Part shown: piece after piece, positions 43,985-53,848 of the stretch
How positions within the stretch are numbered: the stretch's first letter is position 1
Layout of the letters: each line of letters begins with the position of its first letter
From: Aquatica leii
Lineage: Eukaryota; Arthropoda; Insecta; Coleoptera; Lampyridae
Direction of reading: 5' to 3'
Length of the DNA stretch: 64,000 nucleotides
Assembly (NCBI GenBank): GCA_035610365.1
Contig: CM069433.1
Location: 52,194,487-52,258,486, forward strand
Translations under genes and position numbers: made by a program
Notes under the pieces: model-generated
Seen by the model: the letters and a program-made list of their open reading frames with translations, nothing else
Told to the model about the DNA's origin: nothing
Database searches by the model: none

Positions 43985-44620
43985 CTATAGTTCTCTCGAC
44001 AGGAATGAAATACTTTCCGCTTCGGTGTGTAATGTACTATTATTTACACTCAGTTAGTAACGTACAGTTTTTCGAATCTCTTAAAGGTTGGTAAGTGTGC
44101 GGTTTCCATGGCTAAAAAAACGCGTATGTAATTAAACCCCACGGTCGGTAATGTACACTTTCCGAACCTGTAATTTGTGTGTTTTGTTTTAACTTATTTG
44201 ATAAAATCTTAATCATAAGTTAAATATTTATATGTCAATTGTGAAGTGCTTACTATGTGCTAATATTTTACCGAAATAAACGATAATGTTTTGGAAGTAG
44301 GCTTTCATCCTTTTTTTATTAATATAATGTTATTTATTTTATTTAATGGGCGATTGTAAATGAAATAGTATACAAACCTTGGCAAAAGTATTCCGTTCGT
44401 CTCGAGTTCTCTCGACAGGAATGGAATATTTTTCGCTTCGGTGTGTAATCTACTGTTATTACGTGCTAGTCATTACGTGTCAGTATCTGTTATGATCTAT
44501 TTACTTAGCAACTAAATAGTAGGTAATATGCGATTTAGTAGTAAGAGAGTAGAAAAACAATATAATTTTACAAAGGGCAACACAAAAGATAATGTACGTT
44601 ACTGGTTGTTACCTAAATCA
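43985..44620. repeat. Unnamed repeat with two internal direct copies
   Basis: The motif TTCTCTCGACAGGAATG followed by CGCTTCGGTGTGTAAT occurs at 43991-44033 and again at 44407-44450. The end near 44562-44600 matches 26892-26930. This points to a dispersed, partly duplicated repeat family without coding capacity. Confidence 0.5.
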
Positions 44621-44682
44621 CTATTTTGGTTATGCGTTTAGTTAAGGACTGTAAGAGCTATACACCCAATTTTACAATAGTT

Positions 44683-45455
44683 TGTAACGAAGACTGGGGG
44701 TAAAATTTCCCGATAAAACCATAAAGGTAAATCCGTTACGTAGACATGCGTAGATGTAGAGAAATAATAAAAATGCGATTCGCAATGCTGCTTAATTAAA
44801 TAAAAAATAAAACCTGTACAGATAATAAACATGAGTTGGGGGCAGCAACGTCTTCCATTCCAGCCACTTTATATTTCACCAGGCGCCGGGTCCGGGCGCG
44901 ACGACCACCGAGCGTACGCAGGGTACCTACTGCAGAGGCTCGCGAAGAGGATCGCCGGAAATATGGATTTGTAGAATAGACCTTCTTGTTGTGAAATAAA
45001 TGAATGGCTCTCGTAATAAAGTTTATTCACAGAATTTTTCTGGATATTATAGCGATTGTAACGATCTAGATAATAACAACACAATTAGTTTAAGGTAGAT
45101 AACTGGTAGACTTGAGAGATGACCGAAGAATAATAAAATACTAGAGAAATATAGCATTCTCGCGATTGCCGTCACTGTCAAGTCTACCAAAACGCCTAAA
45201 ATTAATAATTATTGAAAAATCAATTAAATATAAATTAATAATTAATCAGCGTAACTTAACATTACAAAGATAAAATAAATTAAAAGATTAAATCCTTACT
45301 TGCAATGCTGCGTCTTATAACAATAACTTAAAACTAGTCTCACAAAATACAATAATGCATAAACTAACAAGTTTTACAACATTTGCGTTGCGCTTTGATA
45401 ACAATTATTCACAAGTACAAATACAAATTTAATATGTACAGGGTAAACCGTAACA
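44683..45455 (-). repeat. 3' LTR of the minus-strand Gypsy element
   Basis: Bounded by TGTAACG and CGTAACA on the plus strand and 773 bp long. It matches the other LTR apart from one T/G difference near 44708. The 71-codon open frame inside it (44869-45084) appears in both LTRs and is not a gene. Confidence 0.9.
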
Positions 45456-45470
45456 GTCTCCCCGACGGAA
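45456..45470 (-). other. Polypurine tract
   Basis: On the minus strand CGTCGGGGAGAC directly precedes the 3' LTR. A purine-rich run at this place primes plus-strand DNA synthesis in LTR elements. The run is interrupted by pyrimidines, so the call is positional. Confidence 0.5.
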
Positions 45471-45568
45471 AGAGAGCGAAGCGTAAGGGAATAAAGATCG
45501 ACTGTAGACAATGAGTAAAAGGAAAAATAAATAAACAACAATTAGTGATGATGTGTGACTTAAACGTT

Positions 45569-45690
45569 TTATGAAGATGCGTTAGGTGTTTTATAGGCCT
45601 TTAGGAACTGGATGTGTGATTTACTTATTTCGGCAGACTCGGGATCTTCCAGGAGCACAGATACGGGCGAAGTAAATGCTTTAATAATTT
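45569..45690 (-). pseudogene. Pol C-terminal end (downstream of the missing integrase)
   Basis: The minus-strand frame reads AFTSPVSVLLEDPESAEISK, then SHIQFLKAYKTPNASS and a TAA at 45569-45571. This looks like the C-terminal tail of a Gypsy integrase and keeps the orientation of the main pol frame. It is separated from RNase H by the inverted segment, and the integrase core is absent. Confidence 0.55.
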
Positions 45691-45691
45691 T

Positions 45692-45940
45692 GTGATTAGG
45701 CACATTCCGGGCAAGGAAAATTCAGTCGCGGACGGATTATCGCGTCTTTTTGAAATACCCGACAGTTCTCCCTCGATGAAAAACAACGGTTTTCCTAATG
45801 ATTATACTCACACTTCTCAGCTCAACTCGCTTCTAGATATCCCAGAGTCCTTTATCAATATTGAGAAGCAACAACACAACGATGAATATTGCAAATTCAT
45901 TTTGAACCGAATCAAAAACGGGGAAAACCAATCAAAATTA
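45692..45940 (+). pseudogene. Inverted pol segment: RNase H end and connection to integrase
   Basis: The plus-strand frame reads VIRHIPGKENSVADGLSRLF, the hallmark sequence that follows RNase H in Gypsy pol (typically I-G-x-x-N-x-V-A-D-x-L-S-R). It continues toward the start of integrase (NDEYCKFILNRIKNGENQ). It faces opposite to the rest of pol on the minus strand. The upper junction coincides with the near-palindrome ATCAAAATTAAATTTTGAT at about 45932-45950. The bases beyond 45940 in the same frame are antisense RNase H. Confidence 0.75.
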
Positions 45941-47439
45941 AATTTTGATAATTTTAACAACCATCTTCCGAATTTGGATAATTGCGATGGGTTGTTATAA
46001 AGCCATCTAATTGCATCACAATCTACTTCTAAAATAAATTCTGAATCAGTAAGGTAATCTTTAAACCGATCTAATGCAAATATTACTGCTAACGATTCTC
46101 TTTCGTAAGTGGAATATTTTTGCTCAGTATTAGAAAGTTTCCTAGACGCGAAAGAAATAGGATGAATACCATCATCAAAGTTTTGCATTAGGACACCTGA
46201 AATACCAATAAGACTGGCATCTGTTCTGACGATAAACTGATTATGAAAATTCGGCATGCGTAACGCTGGAGCATTCGTTACTGCATCTTTTAATTTAGTA
46301 ATGGCATTTTTATGACAATCAGTGATACAAAACTTAACATGTTTTTTCTTTAACTCATTCAATGGAGCAACAATTTCTGAAAATTTATTTATAAATCGGG
46401 AGCAAAAGGAAACTACTCCTATAAATTGCTGAAGTTGTTTAAGGTTCTTAGGGACGGGTAAGTTTCTAATAGCCGACACTCTTTCAGGGTCTAAAGCTAC
46501 ACCATGAGCAGACACGATATGTCCGAGAATTTTAAGAGAACCCATTGCAAATTTGGTTTTGTCGGGGTTAATTGTTAATCCGCATTTCCGAAATCGATTG
46601 AGAACGATTTTAAGATGTTCGATATGTTCTGAAGGTGTTTTGGAAAATATTATAAAATCGTCAAAATAATTTATAAAAAATCGAAATCGAATATCTGCAA
46701 ACTCTGAGGCAATAAGACGGTTCAGTCCTGTTGGGCTAATTTTTAAACCAAAGGGTAAGAAGTTATATTCATAGTGACCTCTATAAGTAACGAAAGCGGT
46801 ATATTTTTTTGAATTTTCTGACAAGGGAACTTGGTGAAAGGCGGAATTCATGTCAAACAAGGTGAAAATTTTTGCATCTTGTAGAAACGTAAAAATCGTT
46901 TGCTGATTAGCAGGAGGAAATGGATCATAAGTTATGATCTTATTAACAGCACGATAATCGACAACTAGCCGGTTAGAATTATCACGCTTTTTAATTAAAA
47001 ACACGGGACTGGCAAATTCTGAATGACTAGGGCGTATAATTCCGTCCTCAAGTAGTTTATCTACATGAAGATCAAGTTCTTGTTGCCTTATAGGATTTAA
47101 GTAAAATGGGGTTTTATAAACGGGTATACTTGAAGTCACTTTTATAGAATATTCAAATCCTAACGCCGCCCCGATTCTTTTAGTTAAAACGTCAGGATAG
47201 CTAGCAATAGTTTGATTAAGTTTTTGCAATTCATGCGGTTGTAAAGAGTACTTCGTTTCACAAATCGCGCTTAAAATATTACTTCTATTTATTTTCGGAG
47301 TGATAAACGGAACGGAAATTTCAGAATTAAACTTCCATGTAAGAGTAGCATCTGAAATATTTAAAATAGCTTTCATTCGCGCTAAGGTTTTAGATCCTAG
47401 TATTAAATCAAGATTCATCTTGGGCAATATTAAAGAAGA
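45941..47439 (-). pseudogene. Gypsy pol: protease end, reverse transcriptase and RNase H
   Basis: After the protease tail (LILGSKTLARMKAILN) comes the RT: DGIIRPSHSEFASPVFLIKK, LVVDYRAVNKI, FDMNSAFHQVPLS and LPFGLKISPTGLNRL. The catalytic box is YFDDFI, with both aspartates intact. LGHIVSAHGVALDPERVSAI leads to RNase H: VRTDASLIGISGVLMQ, YSTYERESLAVIFAL, then DCDAIRWLYNN and FGRWLLKLSKFNFD, where the frame is broken by the inversion. An in-frame TAA at 47440-47442 separates it from the protease frame. RT and RNase H look intact, but without integrase the product could not complete retrotransposition. Confidence 0.85.
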
Positions 47440-47715
47440 TTACAGGCCATGTAAAATGAGCAATTTTACGAATAATTTCATTGATTTGTCGATTTTAATA
47501 AACGAAGCATCAGGAAGTAAAACGATTTCTGAGATGGATTTTGTTTTAGCGAGATTTAGCGAAGTTATTTTATAGGCTATTTTAGGAGATATAAAATTGA
47601 AGGTAGAACCTGAATCCAACAATGCAGTTAATTTAAAATGAAAAATATCTACGTATATAAAGGGCATTCGCGTTGGAACGACATTACTGTCAAAGCGGCT
47701 TTTAGAACTTGCCAA
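47440..47715 (-). pseudogene. Gypsy protease segment of pol
   Basis: A 91-codon frame with IYVDIFHFKLTALLDSGSTF and NFIS, the aspartic protease active site (DSG in place of the common DTG). It continues in the same frame into pol after a single TAA at 47440-47442. It starts beside the end of gag in a different frame, so expression as Gag-Pol would need a frameshift or reinitiation. Confidence 0.75.
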
Positions 47716-47718
47716 TAG

Positions 47719-48783
47719 TCATTGGGGATAAGATGCTTCTCGCGCTTGGCGCTTTCGGCAATCTTGAATTAGGTGACCATAATTATGGCAATAGCGACAT
47801 TGTGGACGTGGAGGACGCGGACTAGGGGCGCTGCGCCCGGGCAGAACTGGAGGTTGCCGACTCGTCGACGGGGTTTCGAGAGTGGACGAAGAAAACTCCT
47901 GAGATCTGCGAAGAATACCTTGGATTCTTGTAATAACAGAATCTAATGCATCGTACGTAAGAGGTTGGGTAAAAAATTTGATTAAATCATAAGTGTCTGC
48001 ATTAGAACGTGCCCAAACTATAGAACAAACATGTTCCTCGGTGTAATCTAAATTTAACGCCTGAATCATGGCCTTAATTTCACAAACAAATTCATCGAAC
48101 CCTTCAGCTAGACCTTGCGATCGATTCACAAATTTATCTGTTAAAAGGATTATGTCTGACCTGGAAAGATATTTATTAATAAGCATAGGTTTGATTTGAC
48201 ACCAACTATTTTGCGTTGAAGATGACCACCAGGTGGCAATGGAAGAATCTACTTTCGTAATTAAAGCGGTGAAAAAACTATTTAGGTCGATATCTGCAAT
48301 CATTAATGTTTTTTCCACGGCTACCAAAAATTTTAATATGGATTCTGGATTGGTATGTGAACAAGTAGGTATCTTTGATAAAATTTCATTTGTATTAACT
48401 GAAAATTTTATAGAAGTAGGAGCTACTCTTTTAGCAAGGTCGACTACGTCTTTGTTCAATTGTAAAATAGCAGAATGACTTTCTTGTGAAATGCGTAAAT
48501 CGTTAACAATAGCAGTAAGTGATTCAACAGTAGAATAACGCTTTGATTTAACAGCTGAAGTTCTTCGCGTTTTACTCTTTACCGTTGGAAAGCTAAGTGA
48601 TTTATTAACGATAACATTTGGAGAAAAAGGTCTCACGGGTGGTTGAAATTCGGATTCAAATTCGTGAGAGGTTTTGGAAACAGTAGGAACTTCCGGATTA
48701 CTCGGATCGGCCATTCTAAGCGATATTGTACGATTTCTTAATCTACGGTACATAGAAATTAAATAATAACGTTTAAGGTACAA
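47719..48783 (-). CDS. Gypsy Gag polyprotein
   Basis: An open frame of 354 codons. A Ser/Pro-rich basic N-terminus leads to the gag core (FLVAVEKTLMIADIDLNSFF, WSSSTQNSWCQIKPM). The C-terminus has a Pro/Arg stretch and one CCHC zinc knuckle, CRYCHNYGHLIQDC, which binds RNA in the particle. An internal Met (MADPSNPEVP) about 24 residues in is an alternative start and may be the better one, because the upstream residues look like leader. No stops are seen, so Gag could be produced from this copy. Confidence 0.8.
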   Translation of the reverse strand: MYLKRYYLISMYRRLRNRTISLRMADPSNPEVPTVSKTSHEFESEFQPPVRPFSPNVIVNKSLSFPTVKSKTRRTSAVKSKRYSTVESLTAIVNDLRISQESHSAILQLNKDVVDLAKRVAPTSIKFSVNTNEILSKIPTCSHTNPESILKFLVAVEKTLMIADIDLNSFFTALITKVDSSIATWWSSSTQNSWCQIKPMLINKYLSRSDIILLTDKFVNRSQGLAEGFDEFVCEIKAMIQALNLDYTEEHVCSIVWARSNADTYDLIKFFTQPLTYDALDSVITRIQGILRRSQEFSSSTLETPSTSRQPPVLPGRSAPSPRPPRPQCRYCHNYGHLIQDCRKRQAREASYPQ

Positions 48784-48980
48784 ATAAATGTAGTGTTAAA
48801 TGATATGAATAAAATGGTAACGATGTTTGTGAACTACGATAACATTAAGAATTTAACCTTCTGATAAATACTTATAGGAAAATACATGCAACGTACAAGC
48901 GATTACGATTTTACATAAATTAATTTATCAATTATTATCAATCCACTACATGTCTAAAAACAACTATTAATTAAATAACC

Positions 48981-48994
48981 ACGCTCTGCTACCA
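48981..48994 (-). promoter_or_regulatory. Primer-binding site matching tRNAi-Met
   Basis: On the minus strand TGGTAGCAGAGC lies two bases after the 5' LTR. It is complementary to the 3' end of animal initiator tRNA-Met (GCTCTGCTACCA) over 12 bases. This primes minus-strand DNA synthesis. Confidence 0.7.
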
Positions 48995-48996
48995 TT

Positions 48997-49769
48997 TGTA
49001 ACGAAGACTGGGGGTAAAATTGCCCGATAAAACCATAAAGGTAAATCCGTTACGTAGACATGCGTAGATGTAGAGAAATAATAAAAATGCGATTCGCAAT
49101 GCTGCTTAATTAAATAAAAAATAAAACCTGTACAGATAATAAACATGAGTTGGGGGCAGCAACGTCTTCCATTCCAGCCACTTTATATTTCACCAGGCGC
49201 CGGGTCCGGGCGCGACGACCACCGAGCGTACGCAGGGTACCTACTGCAGAGGCTCGCGAAGAGGATCGCCGGAAATATGGATTTGTAGAATAGACCTTCT
49301 TGTTGTGAAATAAATGAATGGCTCTCGTAATAAAGTTTATTCACAGAATTTTTCTGGATATTATAGCGATTGTAACGATCTAGATAATAACAACACAATT
49401 AGTTTAAGGTAGATAACTGGTAGACTTGAGAGATGACCGAAGAATAATAAAATACTAGAGAAATATAGCATTCTCGCGATTGCCGTCACTGTCAAGTCTA
49501 CCAAAACGCCTAAAATTAATAATTATTGAAAAATCAATTAAATATAAATTAATAATTAATCAGCGTAACTTAACATTACAAAGATAAAATAAATTAAAAG
49601 ATTAAATCCTTACTTGCAATGCTGCGTCTTATAACAATAACTTAAAACTAGTCTCACAAAATACAATAATGCATAAACTAACAAGTTTTACAACATTTGC
49701 GTTGCGCTTTGATAACAATTATTCACAAGTACAAATACAAATTTAATATGTACAGGGTAAACCGTAACA
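48997..49769 (-). repeat. 5' LTR of the minus-strand Gypsy element
   Basis: 773 bp, TGTAACG...CGTAACA. It lies upstream of gag on the minus strand next to the tRNA primer site. It is the same length as the other LTR, with one difference noticed. Confidence 0.9.
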
Positions 49770-49773
49770 AGTT

Positions 49774-51894
49774 ATTCAAAAATAAATTGAAATTATCAGC
49801 TAGTGTTATTATTCTGTATATTCTATATGAAAACATAATTTAAGACACTAAAAAAATGACTAGCTGCGCTTTAGATAGATTTAGCGAACACTATAAATGT
49901 TTTTTTTCTTATCTAATTAATCAAACTTTGAGCAAGTAAATTAAGCAACTAATTTGACATTTATAGTATAAAAATTTTAGGCAATGTTTTTAGTACTATA
50001 AAAATTAATAAATAATAACTTACTATATTTGTTGTTTTAAGTTGTATATACTATTTTAATTCAATTGGTTATCAATAAACGAAATAAAAGAAATTTTACA
50101 GAGAAAATAAAGAAAAATATATTTTAAAAAGAATTGTCAATACACTTTTTATACTTGATCATGTGTACATAAAATGAAACGTAATTTTAGCATACAGTTA
50201 TTTTAATTGAGAGAAAAAAATAATAACTTTTAAAGCTTGCTAACATGTCAATATTTTAGGATTCCGGTTTGAACCACGTTATCCATTAGTAAACTCGTAG
50301 TCTTAAATAATATTTATAAAGAAACTCTTTTGTGTTAAGAAACTATTAAATAATTTTTTTTTATTATGAGATAGTTAGTAATTACAATATAGAATTAAAG
50401 CTTTTCAACAAATTTTGCTAAAAAAGCGACTTGGATAGTTATTTTCATAGCCGATTCAATCGTTAAATATATTTATTTGCTTCTACTTTAATTTATTTTT
50501 ATTACTGTAACTGGATATTTAAATTCATTACAAAACTAACATGCACTTAAAACATAGGTTACTGTTAAAACTTACATCATTATCACAACTACAGTCAACT
50601 AATCAAATGCTTATATTTAATTTTAAGTTTACTAGTTTATTTTAATAAAGCTTATTGAGTTATTATAAAGTAAACGGCGCAAAACTTGATTTTATTTTAA
50701 TTTAAAAGGAAATTAATTTAGTTTATCATCTATTTATGTTGTAAGTACAGGTTTCCGCTGTATGTTTGCAATTTATTTTCCATTTAATATTTTTATTTTT
50801 ACTATATACTAAAAAGATTGTAATCTTATATATTGAAACAATAATTTTAAACGTATTCTTGTTATATATTCTAGTAATTAAGGGTAATAAATTTGTTTTC
50901 ATGTTATTATTTGGTAGCAGCAATAAATTTTTAAAATTTAAAATGTTTAGTTTTCTATAAACGTCTAATAAGGCATTTGAGAATTTAAAGAATTTTAAAA
51001 GCGCGCAGGACTTTTCTATACATTCTCTTATAGATTTTAACAAAAATTCAGTTACAACCTAGTATACTGCTTTTTATAATCAAAACAAAACGTGAGCTAA
51101 GTATAAGGCGTGCAGAAGATGCAAGAAACATCATTGTTTGTAGTTATAAGATAAAAAAAAACTTATTTTATTTTGTCATTTTTATCATTTGGCGTAAACA
51201 GAAAAACTATACTGGCCACATTTTTGTTCGGTAAATGTGAAAGGATTTAATACAAAAAAAAAAGTTTCTAACCATGACTCAGTTATTTGTCCACTGTTTA
51301 ATGGTTCTGAAATACCAGTTCTATACTCACTGTCTAATTTATATGACATACCGAGTTAGTCAGAAAACTCAGACGCATTAGCTTCATAGATCAAATCTAG
51401 TTCAGATTTTTCTATTGCGAAGGACTTTTTTCTCAGAGTAAAAGAATTAGGTTTTTCAATAGATGCACCCGAATTACTAAGTTGAAGGTTAAAAAACAAT
51501 AAACTGCTATTACCTAATATGTTATTTTTATGGTACAGACATTGAGAGCAAAAATTTAGGTACTTAGTTTTTTTCGAAAGAAAAAATATAGTTTATGGTA
51601 ATGATGTTCATGAGCTTATGAAGTGCTTCGAAATAGAATATAATATATTATAATGACGCATATTCATTGATTCGTCGAAAACTAGCTTCAAAACAGTCTT
51701 GCTGGATAACAAAAATGTATTTGCATTTCTTCTTATACGAAACTAGGTGTATATGGTGAAAATTATAATAATTTGACATCGATTCTTAAAAAACTTCAAT
51801 ATAAAGAGTATTAATGAATAGTTTATGGAGATTTTAAAATACTAACATATTGAGAGGTTAGCGAGGAAGTTATTCTAAATATACTTGATTTTTT
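49774..51894. other. AT-rich non-coding stretch
   Basis: Two kilobases with only short unrecognised ORFs. No repeats with defined ends were seen. Confidence 0.4.
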
Positions 51895-51898
51895 ATAT

Positions 51899-53253
51899 TG
51901 TAACACCCCGGTGGCTCACAGTCTCGGCGTTGGATTTAAAACGTTATTAATTTAAACACAATTAACATAAATTTATTCTGCCAATTAAATATGTAATTGT
52001 AACAATAAATCTCTACAGCTGGTGTAGTTTTATTTCCACTTTTCGTGACAAATAAAATGTATTTTATTAATGTTATTAACTTCGGTGGAATGCGGCCTAC
52101 CACTTTCCGTGAAATCGAACTTGATTGAATGCGGCCCACACAATTTAACCTGCAAAAAAAACCTGTACTTTTTCTAGAAGTATGATAAACGTAAATGGCG
52201 TGGTTACGATTCTGTTGAAAACTGTGCTAACATTAATTTAACAGGGATAAAAGCGGGAAAATTATTCAGGTATGATAATAAAGGTTATAAGACAGGTGTA
52301 ACAAATTAAGTTTTCCAGGGAAGACACTGCTACGGTAAACTGAGTTTGATTTCTAATTTACGACGGGTTGACCACGTGTCTATTAATGACAACGTTTCAG
52401 ACAAATAACACGGTGAAATTCAATAACGTTATTACTATTATGGGTTGTCGCGGTTTAGTTATACGGTGAATCGAAAACTTCGGCAAGTTCAGGTGAGTAT
52501 TTCAAAATTGACACCGATTTGAAATGATTACTTTTAGATCTCAGCCCGAAACCAAAATGTAGCAATGCTAAACGTATTGAAATACTTTAAACCAGCCTGG
52601 CTCAAGCAGTAGCTCAACGCATCAACTTCAACTACATTAAGGGTTGAAAGTAACTGTAGATTTAAGTTACGCAAGACAAATCCTACACCAGCCTGGTGCA
52701 AGTGATTTGTCGCTTCACTAACGGACTGAGGTGCGCTATGAACAAATACTATTCGGTGAAACCGGAGCTTGTGGTCAACTTGAGGGAGGGCGTTTGGACG
52801 TAACAGGGTTCTAATACAAAACGGCAAAGTGAATGCAAAAATCGTAAGAGTAGCAGGGTCGAAGCGGGTCGGTATGAGTTGAGAATGTCCAGGTACGATA
52901 GCAGGTTTTGGTTAGTCGGTGCTTACAATTATATAGGATCAGGATCGGTTCGGAAAAGAGTTAGCCGGGTACAAAAGCATGAAGTCGTGAGATAATAATT
53001 CGGTAAAGAACGGGTATCAATATAGAAAAGGTGTTACCAGGACGGGGTCGTGGAAACGAGAGCGTTTTCAACGTTGACGGCGGCTTTTATTTGTTGTTCC
53101 GTTCCGGTTGAATGGTTATTCGGCAGGGGAGAGTCGCGCGCTTCGAAGCGGTAGAGGTGGTCCGCAGCCGAGCGTCCAAAGCTCACGCGTAATTGGAACA
53201 AATTTATATATAATTTTCAAAACAATTACGGCCACCTCTGCCGTTTCGTTACA
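51899..53253. repeat. Putative solo LTR (1355 bp) with ATAT target duplication
   Basis: The segment begins TGTAACACCCCGG and ends TTTCGTTACA, so it has TG...CA form with TGTAAC/GTTACA tips like the Gypsy LTRs in this window. ATAT lies immediately on both sides (51895-51898 and 53254-53257). The interior is clearly more GC-rich than its surroundings and has no credible ORF. Orientation could not be decided. A single LTR without internal region suggests LTR-LTR recombination. Confidence 0.6.
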
Positions 53254-53257
53254 ATAT

Positions 53258-53846
53258 ATGAGATAGTAAAGCTAGCCAGTTGCACTGGACAACAACTGAC
53301 TAGCCTCTTTGAGACAGTTTAACTCATTAGTCTACAGAGTCTCTTTAAAGGGATATAAGTTACACTCAGTGTGATATCAGATTTAGTATCAAGTGTCGCT
53401 GCGATAATTTTGAAGACGTGATTATTTTGTTTTCTGTGTATCTCAGGTATTTGTGCACCATGTATAAAAATTTATACAACACAAAGCGCAAAGACTAAGT
53501 AAATTTTTATTGAGCTTGTTACCCGTCAAGATATTAATATTTTTTCATTATTATTTAGTTGTAGAAGTTATGCGGTACACGCATTCTTTTTTTTTTCGTA
53601 TTAAATGGTCAATGTTACCTCGCATTTTCTGTTATTGTTACGCTGCTAGATTTTTAGATACAAAATGTATTTTATATTTCAGGCCTAGCTTTTATAAACT
53701 ATCAACTAACGTCGAAATTTTTGCAATTCCAGCTAAAGACGGAAATGAAACGAAGCAGGGTAGTGACGACAACGATCAGTAGCACAAAGCAAATTTGAAC
53801 CTTTTAGGACCGAATATGCTAAGAACAGAATGTAAAGTTCTTGCCA
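53258..53846. other. Non-coding or unrecognised stretch
   Basis: A 90-codon plus-strand frame (53510-53782, ending ETKQGSDDNDQ) matches nothing I recognise. Its upstream part looks like translated AT-rich DNA. Confidence 0.3.
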
Positions 53847-53848
53847 TA

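Larger units (their letters stand above)
44683..49769 (-). mobile_element. Gypsy-family LTR retrotransposon with both LTRs, internally rearranged
   Basis: Two 773-bp LTRs (44683-45455 and 48997-49769) enclose a minus-strand gag-pol. The target duplication AGTT is present at 44679-44682 and 49770-49773. A primer-binding site and a purine tract sit where expected. The LTRs differ at one position seen by eye, so insertion was recent. The internal region has lost most of integrase, and a segment of pol lies in the opposite orientation (about 45692-45940), so the copy cannot be autonomous. Confidence 0.9.

Noticed and set aside
44869..45084. 71-codon frame repeated identically at 49183-49398 as a duplicated gene
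   Set aside because: Both lie inside the two LTRs, and identity reflects LTR duplication.
45692..46000. Independent plus-strand gene of 102 codons
   Set aside because: Its first two thirds are Gypsy pol sequence in inverted orientation, and the last ~20 codons are antisense RNase H.
53510..53782. 90-codon plus-strand frame as a gene
   Set aside because: No recognisable domain, a composition like translated AT-rich DNA, and no supporting splice or promoter context.
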